Counted from the first letter of the stretch, positions 50,510-60,568 are shown. The stretch is DNA of 64,000 nt from Bradyrhizobium sp. WBAH42 (GCF_024585265.1 NZ_CP036533.1:5961001-6025000), one strand, 5' to 3'. The notes: a model not told the origin generated them from the sequence alone. Program-made: numbers and translations.

Positions 50510-50555
50510 TTGACTTTTCCCGGCCTTCAAACGATAGTTTCATACAACTGTTTGA
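50510..50555 (+). promoter_or_regulatory. Promoter and candidate operator of the TetR gene
   Basis: TTGACT (50510-50515), 17 bases, then GATAGT (50533-50538) form a sigma-70-like promoter. Just downstream lies TCATACAACTGTTTGA (50540-50555), a 16-bp imperfect palindrome (12 of 16 positions symmetrical) that would cover the transcription start. This is the usual place for an autoregulating TetR repressor, and it could also control the divergent acyl-CoA dehydrogenase. Confidence 0.5.
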
Positions 50556-50582
50556 ATTGCAACTCCCTCCCCGAGGGCATCC

Positions 50583-51254
50583 ATGGCCAGCGATCATACG
50601 AGGTCTGCCATTCTCGCCGCCGCCGAACGGCTCTATGCCGACCGCGGCTTCGGCGACGTGACGCTGCGCGACATCGTCGCGGAGGCCGGCGTCAACCTCG
50701 CCGCGGTGAACTATCATTTCGGCTCCAAGGACGAGCTGATCGCGGAACTGTTCGTCACGCGGTCGATCGCCACCAACCGCGAGCGCCTGCGCGAATTGAA
50801 GGCGGCGGAGGAGCAAGGCGGCGGCCGCGCACCGATCGAGGTGATCCTGCGCGCGCTGGTCGGGCCGACCTTGCGCGGCTGCCTGGGGCCGGAGAACCAG
50901 CGCTCGACCGCCGCGCGCTTCATGATCCGCGCCTCGATCGAATCCGTGCCGCCGATCCGGCGCATCAAGAACCGCGAGATCGACCATTTGCGCAAATTCG
51001 TCGGCGCGATGCGACGGTCCCTGCCCGACCGCAGCGACGTCGACATCTATTGGGGCCTCAACTTCGCGCTCGCGATGGCGCATCACACCATCCGCGAGAG
51101 CGAGCGGCTGATCAAGCTGTCGGAAGGCAAATGCGATCTCGACGACGTCGAGGACGTGGTCGCGCGCGTCGTCAGCGTGGCGACGATGGCGCTGACGGCG
51201 GGGCGGATGGAGAGCAAGGCGCCGGCGCGTACATTGGTGCGGGATGCGCGTTGA
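50583..51254 (+). CDS. TetR-family transcriptional regulator
   Basis: A 223-aa repressor. The N-terminal helix-turn-helix covers residues about 8-54 ([20 protein letters not shown], then [10 protein letters not shown]), and the ligand-binding domain follows. It is divergent from the acyl-CoA dehydrogenase gene, suggesting an acyl-CoA or related ligand. A GAGGG site lies before the ATG. Confidence 0.92.
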   Translation: MASDHTRSAILAAAERLYADRGFGDVTLRDIVAEAGVNLAAVNYHFGSKDELIAELFVTRSIATNRERLRELKAAEEQGGGRAPIEVILRALVGPTLRGCLGPENQRSTAARFMIRASIESVPPIRRIKNREIDHLRKFVGAMRRSLPDRSDVDIYWGLNFALAMAHHTIRESERLIKLSEGKCDLDDVEDVVARVVSVATMALTAGRMESKAPARTLVRDAR

Positions 51255-51286
51255 AGATCGTGCCGCCGCCGCAGCGACGGTGTGCT

Positions 51287-51425
51287 CCCTCGCCCCGTTC
51301 TTACGGGGAGAGGGTTGGGGTGAGGGGCCTCTCTCCGCGCGTGAGACTTTCGAGGCACCTGTACCCCCTCACCCGGATTGCATCTTCGATGCAATCCGAC
51401 CTCTCCCCGCAAGCGGGGAGAGGTG
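51287..51425. repeat. Dispersed palindromic repeat, family F
   Basis: An approximately 139-bp mosaic of hairpins made of CCCTCACCC / GGGTGAGGGG-like and CTCTCCCCGC-AAGC-GGGGAGAG blocks, plus GGATTGCATC-TTC-GATGCAATCC. It lies between the convergent TetR and RidA genes and may end both transcripts. Confidence 0.75.
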
Positions 51426-51436
51426 AAGCCACCACC

Positions 51437-51829
51437 TCACATCATCGCGATGCAGTCGATCTCGACGTCGAAGGGGCCAAACCATTTCGGCGTGCAGACG
51501 AAGATTCGCGCCGGCGGGTCATGCGGGAAGTAACGCGCATAGACCGCGTTGAAGGCCGCGAAGTGTTTTGTGGAGGTGCAGTAGACGTTGCACTTCATGA
51601 CGTTGTCGAGGGAGGCGCCGGCCGTCTGGAGGCACAGCTTCATCTGCTCCATGATGATCTCGCTCTGGCGCTCGATCGGGGCAACGGCGATCTCGCCGGT
51701 GCCGGGGTCGAACGGTGGCAGGCCGGAGACGAAGATCATGTTGCCGGCGCGCGTCACCGGCGAGGCCGGCGCCTTCCAGCGATCGAGGAACGACGAGATC
51801 GGTTCGACGCGGAGCGCTTCGCGTTTCAT
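51437..51829 (-). CDS. RidA-family protein (enamine/imine deaminase type)
   Basis: A 130-aa YjgF/YER057c/UK114 protein with 'NMIFVSGLPPFDPGTGEI' and a late 'ARIFVCTPKWFGPFDVEID'. The canonical catalytic Arg position reads Ala-Arg-Ile-Phe, so the Arg is kept, and Glu is in DVEID. The ATG at 51829 has an AAGGTGG site eight bases upstream and was chosen over an upstream GTG at 51838. Confidence 0.88.
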   Translation of the reverse strand: MKREALRVEPISSFLDRWKAPASPVTRAGNMIFVSGLPPFDPGTGEIAVAPIERQSEIIMEQMKLCLQTAGASLDNVMKCNVYCTSTKHFAAFNAVYARYFPHDPPARIFVCTPKWFGPFDVEIDCIAMM

Positions 51830-51922
51830 GGCGGCCACCTTCGGTTCGAGCGAATCTATCCGCTGACTACACTAATCGTAGCCGGCATGGTTCGCTTAAG
51901 CTCGAAGTGTGGATGCGGGGAA

Positions 51923-52138
51923 CTACGCCCGCTGCGGCATCTCCTCAGCCTCTTCCTTGGCGAGCAGCAACAGCATCTCGATTCCCATCTCACCTTCCTG
52001 CGGTGAGCGGATGAACTTGATCTCGTCAGCGCTCTGCCGCAGCGCGGCAATGATGGCGACGGCCTGATTGGCGGTGGCCGCCTCGGTCGCCAGAACGGCC
52101 TTCTGGTCCTTGGCCTGGAACCCGATCGTGTAGGACAT
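51923..52138 (-). CDS. Small hypothetical protein (71 aa)
   Basis: A soluble 71-aa protein, acidic at its C-terminus (LAKEEAEEMPQRA), beginning MSYTIGFQAKDQ. A GGGAGGG site ends six bases before the ATG, supporting translation. No family recognised. It stands alone between the RidA and CoA-transferase genes; the flanking 52139-52338 shows nothing. Confidence 0.65.
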   Translation of the reverse strand: MSYTIGFQAKDQKAVLATEAATANQAVAIIAALRQSADEIKFIRSPQEGEMGIEMLLLLAKEEAEEMPQRA

Positions 52139-52338
52139 TCACTTCCCTCCCCGAACTCAAGTGGAGAGATCGAAACAGAGTCTGAGGCAAAGCGGAAGCC
52201 TGTGCGACTACGGACCGGGATTAGCTGGGGATTGTGGGCAAGCTTCACGCAAGCCCAACATGGCGCGCGCGTCCATGGCTGTCGCAACAGTCGCGCTGCG
52301 CCTGAATTCCGGCTTCTCGGCGGCGGGAACAGAGAGCG

Positions 52339-53568
52339 TCAGATGATGCCCTGCTGCTTCAGCGCCTCGATCTTGCCGGCATCATAGCCGAGCTTGCCGC
52401 CCAGCACCTCCTGTGTGTGCTCGCCCAGAAGCGGCGGGGCACGGTAGTCCTTGATCGGGGTCTCCGAGAGCGTCAGCGCGTTGCGGACCAGCGACAGATC
52501 GGGCTCGAAGGGGTGGTTGACCTTCACGCGCATCCCGCGCGACTGGACGTGCGGGTCGGAGAACACCTGCTCGAAATTGTTGATCGGCCCCGAGGGCACA
52601 CCGGCCTCCTCCAGCTTGTCCAGCCAGTAGGCTACCTTTTGCTTCAGGAACAGGCCGGCGAAGATCGCCATGATCTCCTTGCCGTGCACGACGCGGTCGT
52701 TGTTCTTGACGAAGCGCGGATCGCTCGCGAGCCCGGGCTCGCCGAGCACGGCGCAGGTGCGCTGGAACTGGCCGTCATTGCCGACCACCAGCATCAGCTC
52801 GCCGTCGGCGCAGCGGAACACGCCGGCCGGCATGCCGCCATTGCCCCAGGTGCCGCGGCGCGGCGGCGTCTTGCCATTGACGAGATAGATCTGCAGCCAG
52901 TGCGACAAGGATGCGATCACGGTATCGAACAGGCAGACGTCGATGTGCTGTCCCTGCCCGCCCCTGGCGTCGCGATGGTAGAGCGCCGACAGAATTCCGA
53001 TCGAGGCGTTCATGCCGGTCATGTAATCGACGATCGACGGGCCGACCTTCATCGGGCCCTCGCCAGGCTCGCCGTCGATATGGCCGGTGACGCTCATCAG
53101 CCCGCCCATCGCCTGCAGGATGGCGTCGTAGCCGGCGCGCGGCGCATAGGGTCCGGTCTGGCCGAAGCCGGTCACCGAGCAATAGATGATGCCGGGATTG
53201 ATCGCCTTGATGGTCTCGTAGTCGAGGCCGTAGCGCTTGAGATCGCCGACCTTGTAGTTCTCCATGAAGACGTCGGCGTTCTTGGCGAGCTCGCGGACGA
53301 TCGCCTGCCCTTCGGGCTTGGCGATGTTGACGGTGACCGACTTCTTGTTGCGGTTGGCGCAGAGATAGAACGAATTGTTGTTGTTGGCCTTGCCCTCGGG
53401 GTCGGCCAGGTAAGGCGGGCCGAAGGCGCGCGCATCGTCGCCGGTACCCGGCCGCTCGATCTTGATCACCTCCGCACCGAGATCGCCCAGCATCTGGGCC
53501 GACAGCGGCCCGGCCAGCACGCGGGTGAGGTCAAGGATCTTGATGCCTGAGAGCGGCAGGGCCGACAT
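52339..53568 (-). CDS. CaiB/BaiF family III CoA transferase
   Basis: A 409-aa enzyme that moves CoA between carboxylic acids. 'ILDLTRVLAGPLSAQMLGDLGAEVIKIE' (in two parts) is the N-terminal CoA-binding signature. The catalytic Asp lies in GPSIVDYMTG near residue 170. The GGAGGAAAT site supports ATG 53568. Substrate not predictable; nearby acyl-CoA genes are on other transcripts. Confidence 0.92.
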   Translation of the reverse strand: MSALPLSGIKILDLTRVLAGPLSAQMLGDLGAEVIKIERPGTGDDARAFGPPYLADPEGKANNNNSFYLCANRNKKSVTVNIAKPEGQAIVRELAKNADVFMENYKVGDLKRYGLDYETIKAINPGIIYCSVTGFGQTGPYAPRAGYDAILQAMGGLMSVTGHIDGEPGEGPMKVGPSIVDYMTGMNASIGILSALYHRDARGGQGQHIDVCLFDTVIASLSHWLQIYLVNGKTPPRRGTWGNGGMPAGVFRCADGELMLVVGNDGQFQRTCAVLGEPGLASDPRFVKNNDRVVHGKEIMAIFAGLFLKQKVAYWLDKLEEAGVPSGPINNFEQVFSDPHVQSRGMRVKVNHPFEPDLSLVRNALTLSETPIKDYRAPPLLGEHTQEVLGGKLGYDAGKIEALKQQGII

Positions 53569-53753
53569 GTCGATTTCCTCCGGGGAACTAGATCTTGGCG
53601 GCTCAAAGCGGCCGGATCCCTTGCGGATACACCATTTTTCTCGCGCTGAGTCCTGCGCTCCGGGCATACGGCTATCCTCGGACGCTGCTCCGCAGGGCGT
53701 TCCGCACGGCGGTATTCCGCCCGGTCCCGCGTGTTCTTCGGCACACCCTTGGC

Positions 53754-55944
53754 CTACGGTGCGAAGGAAGCTGTGCTCGTCCTCACACGTTCGAGCAGAG
53801 CTCTGTCCTGCGAACTCAGCTTGTTCATTTCCGGACAGGGCTTGCCGTCCAGCAAGTCGCCCGCGAATTCCTTCAGCACGTCCCTGTCCTCGAGCAGAAT
53901 GTCATCGAACCGGCGCTTCAGCAACGCGCGCAGGACATAAATGCCGCCATCGCGGCAACACGCTCGATGCAGATGCTTCGCGCGCGTCTTCAGGAAATTG
54001 GGCTCGCTCGGCGCTTTGTGCTCCAGATCTTCCCAGACTGAGGGCCGGCGAGACTCAGGCTGGTCGGACACAGCCGGATCAAGGACACTAATGCGCTTGA
54101 TCGCATCGTTTCGGCGCCTGACATCGGAAATGCCGTCCTGAAGCGATTGCTTGAGCGCTTCGAACGTCTCATTCGTCCAGGGGCAAGCGTTCCCGACCAT
54201 CCCCTTGCATGGCACAAATCTGTTGCCCCGATAGGTTTGATCGAAAACCGGAATGCGAACCCAGGGTTGGACGGCGGCGTCGGTCAGCGGATTTGGAGGC
54301 CTGCTTCTCCAGAAGAATGATGCCTGAAGTCTGGCCCCCTCTAATCTGGCCGCGGCGAACTCGGTGCCCTGGAGATCGGCAAAATTCAGTTTGGCCGCCG
54401 ACAGATCGGAGAGCAGGAACGTTACACCGTACATTTTCGTCGTTTGCAGATCCGCACCGATCAGGGACGCGCCGCTGAGCGAGGCGCCCGGCAATTCAGC
54501 GCGAAACAGTGAGGCTCCATCCAGATTGGCCAGCTGCATCGACGCCCCATGCAGATGAGCCCGGGTCAGATCGGCCCCCTGCATTTGCGCCCCATCCAAC
54601 AGGGCTCCCTGCAGCGAAGCGTTTCTCATGGAGGCTGCGCGAAGCCAGGTGCAATCATGTTTGTCGTGCGGATTGGCGAGTCTCGAAGTCAGATCGTCAA
54701 CCCAGTCATGCTCCCACGGCTTTTCATTGCCGTTCGAGTCAGTCCTGACAAACTGCGTCTCGCCGCATCCGAATTGCGCACCTCGCAGGTCCGCACCGTC
54801 GAAATTGACCTCCTGAAGATAGGCCCCGGTGAAATCGACACCCGTGAACCGAGCCGCGGTCAGCACGGCCCCTTCCAGTCGCCGGCCTCGCAAGGACATC
54901 GGCTCGCTAGAGGACGACGCTGCACTGAACTCCGGCAGCACAAGGCGGTTGGACCAGACGCTTACGGGCCTGCGCGTCACCGCATCGACGTCTCCTGCAA
55001 CCAGCAGCGTATGCAGGGACAGGAATTTGGCCTCGCGCGAGTGTTGCTCGGCCTTTGCCGGAAGTGCCGGCGACACCCATGAGGCCGGGATAAACCGCAG
55101 GGCCGGCAGCGCCGAATGCAGCCATTCCCCCGGGAATGTCGCAAGCGCGCCGATCATCAGTATCACCAGCGCGCTTGACCGCCCCCTCAACAGGCCACCG
55201 CAGGCTATTGCGTAACCTGAGACGCGCGATCCGTCCCCGGTTGATCGAGGGCCATATCGCCCAGATGAGAGCGAGGTCGATCACCACGGCCACCCGCTGC
55301 CACCAGGTGACTTGCTCGCTGTGATAGGCCAGGAACTGGAGCTGAAACAGCATCAACAACCCGATCGGCAGCACGATCAAGCTGATCTGCGCAATGAGGC
55401 GAAACATTAAACCTACTCCGCCCGATCGGACGCCGGGAGGCCCGGCGACGAATTGAACGAAGACGTTGCTCGGCAATTGCCGGCGCAAGCTCGCGCGGAT
55501 GTCATCATCGTCGATTTGCAGCCGGAGCTGCTGGTGGAAGGCGCCCGCCTTGTCGGCGAGCAGCATGAAATGCAGCAGCACATAGGCATGGACGACGAGG
55601 AAAAGGGCCGGCCCCATGATGAAGAAGGCGACTAGGGGCAGTTCGACATTCAGGAACGGAAGCTTGACCGATTTCTCGAACAGGAGATCGCGATGGGTCA
55701 CGCTGCCGGCTGCGATGGCGAGATACAGCAGCACGAAGAGATAGCTGAGCCAGAGGCCGGCGCTGACATTTGCTGCATCGACGACCGCGCCGCGCAATGC
55801 GTCGAGATCGTTCGCCTTGGAAGCAAATGCCGGCAGGCCCGGCTTCGGCTGGGGAGACGCATGCCCGGCAGGCGCGTCCGCAGGCGCCGGATTGGTGCCT
55901 GCGGACGGCTCGGGACCTCCTGCAGGCACCACCGGATCCGTCAT
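53754..55944 (-). pseudogene. Pentapeptide-repeat membrane protein gene split by a +1 frameshift
   Basis: Two overlapping frames together make one protein of a type I recall in Bradyrhizobium. Frame one, from ATG 55944, encodes a Pro/Ala-rich N-terminus and about four membrane segments. Frame two continues with another membrane segment (ALVILMIGALATFPGEWL) and then A(D/N)LxxAxL pentapeptide repeats over about 150 residues, plus a C-terminal helical domain. The full span is 2191 bases, which is 3 x 730 + 1. Removing one G from the five-G run (plus-strand C run at 55182-55186) joins the frames. Real mutation, phase variation or sequencing error are all possible. Confidence 0.8.
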
Positions 55945-56046
55945 CGCTGAAACCGCTTTCGGACGAAGCGACCGAAATAAAGAGCAAACGGCAATATCGC
56001 CGCACAAGGCGGCCCTGCCGACTTTATCCGAAAGGGGGTAGGCAAT

Positions 56047-57267
56047 CTATGGGTGTATTCCTGACACCGCACCGGCCGCCCCCGCTCGCGGCCGGCGTCG
56101 AGCGAGCAGAACCAGGATCAGCACCGTCGCGCAGGAGAACGCCAGCGTCAGGCCGAGCGCGCCGCGGCTGCCGAATTGGGTGAGCAGACCGACCAGGAGC
56201 GGCGGCGAGATCGCGGAGGCCAGATTGAGCGGCAGCGCGATCATCGACATCGCCTTGGCGAACTCGGCCTGGTCGTAGAACACGAGCGGGATGGTCGCCC
56301 GCGCCACCGCCATTGCGCCGCTGCCGGCGCCATAGAGCAGGATGAAGACCGCCACCGCCCAGGTGGCGCCCTCGCTCGTCATCAGCAGCAGCATGGCGAC
56401 CGGCAAGGCGCTGCCCGCGACGAGCCCGGTGGTGATGCCGTCCCATCGCCCGCCGCCGAGGAAATCCAGTCCGCGGGCGCTGACCTGGATCACGCCCAGC
56501 ATCGAGCCGAACAAAAGCGCCTGAGCCGGCGCCAGCCCCTCCGCCCGGAGCAGCTCGATCAGGATCGCGCCGATGCCGAAATTGACGAAGGCGTTCAGCG
56601 TGATTGCGGCGACGACGAGGCCGAACGTGCTCCGTGCAATCGCGGGTGGCGGCAGCCGCTTCGCCGGCGCGGCGCCATCGTCCTTTGCGATCTTCCGGCG
56701 CGGCGCGGCGAACGCATAGAGCGGGAGGCTGACGAGGAGCATCATCGCCGCGTAGACCAGGCATGTCCCCCGCCAGCCGAGGTGACCGCTCAGGAACGAG
56801 GTCGTTGGCCAGAAGATGCTGCTGGACAGGCCCGTCACCAGCATCAGCGCGCCGATCGCGTTCTTGGCCTGCCTCCCCGCGATCTCGTTCAACATGATGT
56901 AGGCGCCGGTCGACAGCGTCGCGCTGCCGGCGATGCCGAGGATGATCCATGCGGCGAAATACAGCATCGGCTCGCGCGCGAGCGACAGCAGCACGAAGCC
57001 CGGCGCAGTGACGATCGTGCCGACCATCATGACCGTCCGCGCCCCGTGCCGCGCAAACGATTTGGCGAGCAACGGGCCGCACAGCCCCATCGAGACGTAG
57101 AGGACGGACGTCCCGGCGAACACTGCCGGCAGGCTCATGCCGAGATCGGCGGCGAGATCGCGCCCGACGATGGCGGGAAGCCCGATCGTGCCCCATCCGA
57201 CCAGCTGCGTGATCGCAAGCACCAGCAGGACCCCGATGAGCCTGCCGTCAGATTTCAAGAACTGCAT
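56047..57267 (-). CDS. MFS transporter
   Basis: A 406-aa permease with about twelve hydrophobic segments. 'ARHGARTVMMVG' after helix 2 is a variant of the MFS loop motif, and a long loop at about residues 185-210 separates the halves. ATG 57267 gives a short cytoplasmic N-terminus; the frame is open far upstream. It follows the beta-keto acid cleavage enzyme by 131 bases on the same strand and may take up its substrate. Confidence 0.85.
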   Translation of the reverse strand: MQFLKSDGRLIGVLLVLAITQLVGWGTIGLPAIVGRDLAADLGMSLPAVFAGTSVLYVSMGLCGPLLAKSFARHGARTVMMVGTIVTAPGFVLLSLAREPMLYFAAWIILGIAGSATLSTGAYIMLNEIAGRQAKNAIGALMLVTGLSSSIFWPTTSFLSGHLGWRGTCLVYAAMMLLVSLPLYAFAAPRRKIAKDDGAAPAKRLPPPAIARSTFGLVVAAITLNAFVNFGIGAILIELLRAEGLAPAQALLFGSMLGVIQVSARGLDFLGGGRWDGITTGLVAGSALPVAMLLLMTSEGATWAVAVFILLYGAGSGAMAVARATIPLVFYDQAEFAKAMSMIALPLNLASAISPPLLVGLLTQFGSRGALGLTLAFSCATVLILVLLARRRPRAGAAGAVSGIHP

Positions 57268-57398
57268 TCCAAACGTCGCCTGCCCGGCAGGCGCCGAGTA
57301 CGCCTGTAGCACCTGTCTACTCGGAGACTCGGCGCACCGGAACGCCGGCCGCCGAATGGCAGGCGGCAGCCGGAAGCATGTCAGGCGAGGAAGTCGCC

Positions 57399-58226
57399 CT
57401 ACCCTGCGATGGCGAGCAGCGATCGCGCTTCGGTCGCGGTCGCAACGCGCCGGCCATGGCGCGCGACCGCCTCGCAGGCCAAGGTCACGAGCTCGGCGTT
57501 GCTGGCAGCAAGGCGGGTCTTGTCGATGCGGATATTGTCCTCGAGCCCGGTGCGGACCGCGTCCGCGCCGCGGGCGAGCGCCCAGCCCATGACCTCCGCC
57601 TGGTGGCGGCCGATTCCGGCCGCGGTCCAGGTCGCCTTCGGGATCAGCCGCCTGAGCTCGCCCAGGAGAATGTCGAGCACATGCTCGTCCGCCGGCATCG
57701 CGTTCTTGACGCCCATGACGAACTGCACGTGCGGACGCGCGTCGATGAGGCCCGCCTCGATCAGGCGGCGGGCGCCATGCAGATGCGACAGATCGAAAAT
57801 CTCGATTTCCGGCCGGATGCCGTTCGCCTTCATGCCGGTGGCGAGCGTCTCGACCAGCGCGGCGCTGTTCTCGTAGACGATGGTCGGAAAGTTCACCGAT
57901 CCCGTCGACAGCGAGGCCATGTCGGGCTTGAGGTAGAGCGCCGATCCGCGCGCCGAGGGATCGCGGCCCCGCCCGCCGGTCGAGAACTGGACGATCATTC
58001 CGGGACAATGCTTCTTGATCCCCTCCTGCACCTGAGCAAAACGCTCGGGGTCGGAGGACGGCGTCTCGTCATCGTTGCGGACGTGGATATGGGCGAGCGT
58101 GGCGCCCGCCTCGAAGGCCTGATGCGTCGATTCGATCTGCTCGGAGGGCAGGATCGGCACGGCCGGATTGTCCTTCTTGCGCGGAACGGAGCCGGTGATG
58201 GCGACGGCAATGACAGCGGGGTTCAT
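57399..58226 (-). CDS. Beta-keto acid cleavage enzyme (BKACE, DUF849 family)
   Basis: A 275-aa TIM-barrel enzyme that condenses a beta-keto acid with acetyl-CoA to give acetoacetate and a new acyl-CoA. The zinc ligands are in HIHVR, near residue 46-50, and a second His pair lies in DLSHLHG. Kce (3-keto-5-aminohexanoate cleavage) is the founding member, but substrates differ widely. It stands between two transporter genes on the same strand. Confidence 0.87.
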   Translation of the reverse strand: MNPAVIAVAITGSVPRKKDNPAVPILPSEQIESTHQAFEAGATLAHIHVRNDDETPSSDPERFAQVQEGIKKHCPGMIVQFSTGGRGRDPSARGSALYLKPDMASLSTGSVNFPTIVYENSAALVETLATGMKANGIRPEIEIFDLSHLHGARRLIEAGLIDARPHVQFVMGVKNAMPADEHVLDILLGELRRLIPKATWTAAGIGRHQAEVMGWALARGADAVRTGLEDNIRIDKTRLAASNAELVTLACEAVARHGRRVATATEARSLLAIAG

Positions 58227-58342
58227 CCAGCGACCTCATGATCTTCGCGCTCGCGCGCACAACGTTCGGCTCGTCTTGCTACGCGTGAAACCCTGCCGCC
58301 GCAACATTGGTCAATCGCGGCGACAGGGCCTTTGTTCGTCCG

Positions 58343-59740
58343 TCAGGTCGGAAGTGCGGTCGCCCGGCTTGCTGCCGCCGCACGCTGCCGCTCATAATCG
58401 GCCCGGGCCATCGGAACGGCCTCGGGATTGCCGAGATCGTCGATCTTGACCCGATAGGTTTCGCGGGCCGTGACAGCCGCCAGCGCCGCGATGACCGTGA
58501 TGCCAAAGGCGATCGCCCCGACAGTCAATGGGATGTTGGCCGAGCCGGGAGGCGCCACTGTCGCGAACAACGCAGGGAGCAATGCGGTGATCGTGGTGCC
58601 GATGTTCTGCGAGATCGCCATCGCCGACACCCTTGTGCGGGTCGGAAACAGCTCCGGATAGAAGCTCGGGAAGATCGCGTTGTAGCCCTGATAGACCACG
58701 CCCCACATCAGCAGCGACAGCAGGATGGCGAGCGGCACGTTGCGGATGCTGATGGCATAGAGATAGCCGAAGGCGAGCAGGCCGGAGAGCAGCGCGCCCA
58801 CGATGATCGGAGGCTTGCGGCCGACCTTATCGGAGAGATGGCCGACGAAGGGGATGACGAACACGGCCAGCATGTTGCCGAGCACCGGGATCCAGAGATA
58901 GACGTCCTTCGCAAAGCCGATGCCATAGGCCGGCTGCACCGCATAGGCCGCGCCGAAGATGGTCGCGACGACCGGAATCACGTTCATCAGCGCCATGCAG
59001 ATAACCCGGAGCATGTCGGGCCAGCTCAAGCGGATGGCCTGGACGATCGGGGCCCGCGGCGTTTCTCCGCGCTTCTCCTCTCGGGCAAAGGCCGGCGTTT
59101 CGTCGACTTCGCGGCGGATAATGTAGCCGGCGACGATGACGAAGAAGCTGAGCAGGAACGGGATCCGCCAGCCCCAGCTGTTGAAGGCCTCGGTCGGCAT
59201 GTAGGCCGCCAGCGGCAGGAAGACGGCTGCCGCGAGAATTTGTCCGGCCTGCACGCCCTGAAGGGCGAAGCTCGCATAGAAGCCGCGCCGGCCGAACGGC
59301 GCATGCTCCAGGATCATCGAGCTCGCGCCGGAGATTTCGCCGGCCACGGCAAATCCCTGCACGAGGCGCAACATCACGAGCAGGATCGGCGCCAGGATGC
59401 CGGCTTGCTGATAGGTCGGCAGCAACCCGACGGCCATGGTCGAAACGCCCATCAGGAACATGCAGACGATAAGCACGGTCTTGCGGCCATGCGTGTCGCC
59501 CCAATGACCGAGCACGAACGCCCCGATCGGCCGCGCGACGTAGCCGACGCCATAGGTCGCCAGCGATGCGACGATCGCGACGGTGGGATTGTCGGATGGG
59601 AAGAAGATCTGCGGGAAGATCAGCGACGCCGCCGTCGCGTAGATGAAGAAGTCGTAATATTCGAGAGCCGAGCCGATCCAGCCGCTTGCAGCAGCCTTTC
59701 TGGACTGACTCATGACATGGATCGCACGCGTGGTAGCCAT
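58343..59740 (-). CDS. MFS metabolite:H+ symporter (MHS/ProP-like)
   Basis: A 465-aa permease. 'GWIGSALEYYDFFIYATAA' at the first helix and GHWGDTHGRK after helix 2 are typical of the metabolite:H+ symporter family, which carries organic acids, sugars acids or osmolytes. ATG 59740 was chosen from MATTRAIHVMSQS and a GGGAGGA site. It is upstream of BKACE by 116 bases and could be cotranscribed with it. Confidence 0.88.
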   Translation of the reverse strand: MATTRAIHVMSQSRKAAASGWIGSALEYYDFFIYATAASLIFPQIFFPSDNPTVAIVASLATYGVGYVARPIGAFVLGHWGDTHGRKTVLIVCMFLMGVSTMAVGLLPTYQQAGILAPILLVMLRLVQGFAVAGEISGASSMILEHAPFGRRGFYASFALQGVQAGQILAAAVFLPLAAYMPTEAFNSWGWRIPFLLSFFVIVAGYIIRREVDETPAFAREEKRGETPRAPIVQAIRLSWPDMLRVICMALMNVIPVVATIFGAAYAVQPAYGIGFAKDVYLWIPVLGNMLAVFVIPFVGHLSDKVGRKPPIIVGALLSGLLAFGYLYAISIRNVPLAILLSLLMWGVVYQGYNAIFPSFYPELFPTRTRVSAMAISQNIGTTITALLPALFATVAPPGSANIPLTVGAIAFGITVIAALAAVTARETYRVKIDDLGNPEAVPMARADYERQRAAAASRATALPT

Positions 59741-59880
59741 CAGAGAATGTCCTCCCGATCTGTTTTGTTTGTTGACGTCCCGTTGGCGGGCTTCGTTGGA
59801 AAATTCGGCAGCAATCCCCACGCGCTCTGCGGAGCTCCGCGAGCGCTTGGCACTGCCGATCGGTGTCTTGAGTGAGGAGG

Positions 59881-59943
59881 AGCATAGGCTTTTGCCTGAA
59901 TAACACAATTACCCAGTTATGCGATAAACCTAACATGATGTTA
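59881..59943 (-). promoter_or_regulatory. AT-rich promoter region and palindrome upstream of the MHS transporter
   Basis: Within the gene-free 59741-60110 the most AT-rich part holds, on the minus strand, TTGTGT, 16 bases, then TATGCT (59908 to 59881). Farther upstream is a perfect palindrome TAACATGATGTTA at 59931-59943 that may bind a regulator. A CGGGCG-AA-CGCCCG hairpin follows at about 59947-59960. The remainder shows nothing. Confidence 0.4.
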
Positions 59944-60110
59944 TGGCGGGCGAACGCCCGGGCAGCGGCTATGCCCGGAAGCCGGCGGCAGTACGCGCGA
60001 TGACCGCGAAGCCGACCGCCTCGATTTCAAATGCCTATACGGAAATGATGGAGGATTGCCGCGCGGCGCGTGCGATTGATCGTTTGATCAGTTAGCTGCG
60101 CAGAGCCGCG

Positions 60111-60281
60111 TCAAGCCGTGTGGCCGGGATCGACGTGCTTCGGCATCTTCTTCTCGCGCTGCGGCGTCATCTTGGCCGGATCGGGCGCGCCCGGCACGCC
60201 GCGCGGGCCGAGCTGTTCGCGCTGGATGTCGTCTTCGGAGCGGGATGGCTCGACGCCGTTGGGCTCACGGGGCTTGGTCAT
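60111..60281 (-). CDS. Small hypothetical protein (56 aa)
   Basis: A very polar 56-aa protein rich in Pro, Glu, Lys and Arg, starting MTKPREPNGVEPSRSEDD and probably disordered. An AGAAGGA site lies before the ATG. It starts 13 bases after the gene at 60295 and is likely cotranscribed. No function known. Confidence 0.55.
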   Translation of the reverse strand: MTKPREPNGVEPSRSEDDIQREQLGPRGVPGAPDPAKMTPQREKKMPKHVDPGHTA

Positions 60282-60294
60282 CGCGTCGTCCTTC

Positions 60295-60510
60295 TCAAGC
60301 GTTGTCCCGGACGCCGAGCGCGTTGCCTCCCGCCTCGCGGCCGGGCACGCTGACATGCACTTCGTGGCCCTCACGGAGGGCCAGGGAGGCCGCGGCGACC
60401 GCGGACTCGAAGGCGGCTTCCTTGGTGGCGTACCGGCTCTTGACGTCGCCGTCATGCAGCACGCCCCATTCGTCCTGCACCGGCACGATGGCGTATTGAG
60501 CGAGACCCAT
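60295..60510 (-). CDS. Small DUF2188-like protein (71 aa)
   Basis: A 71-aa protein with 'YAIVPVQDEWGVLHDG' followed by a helix (TKEAAFESAVAAASLALREG) and HEVHVSVPGREAGG. This beta-alpha-beta outline resembles DUF2188 proteins, which often end in a HVxGRxG-like motif. A CAGGAG site supports ATG 60510. Function unknown. Confidence 0.65.
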   Translation of the reverse strand: MGLAQYAIVPVQDEWGVLHDGDVKSRYATKEAAFESAVAAASLALREGHEVHVSVPGREAGGNALGVRDNA

Positions 60511-60568
60511 TGTCCAACTCCTGGCTTTGCGTTCAAAACATCGTCTGACCTTCAACGCAGGACCGGGC

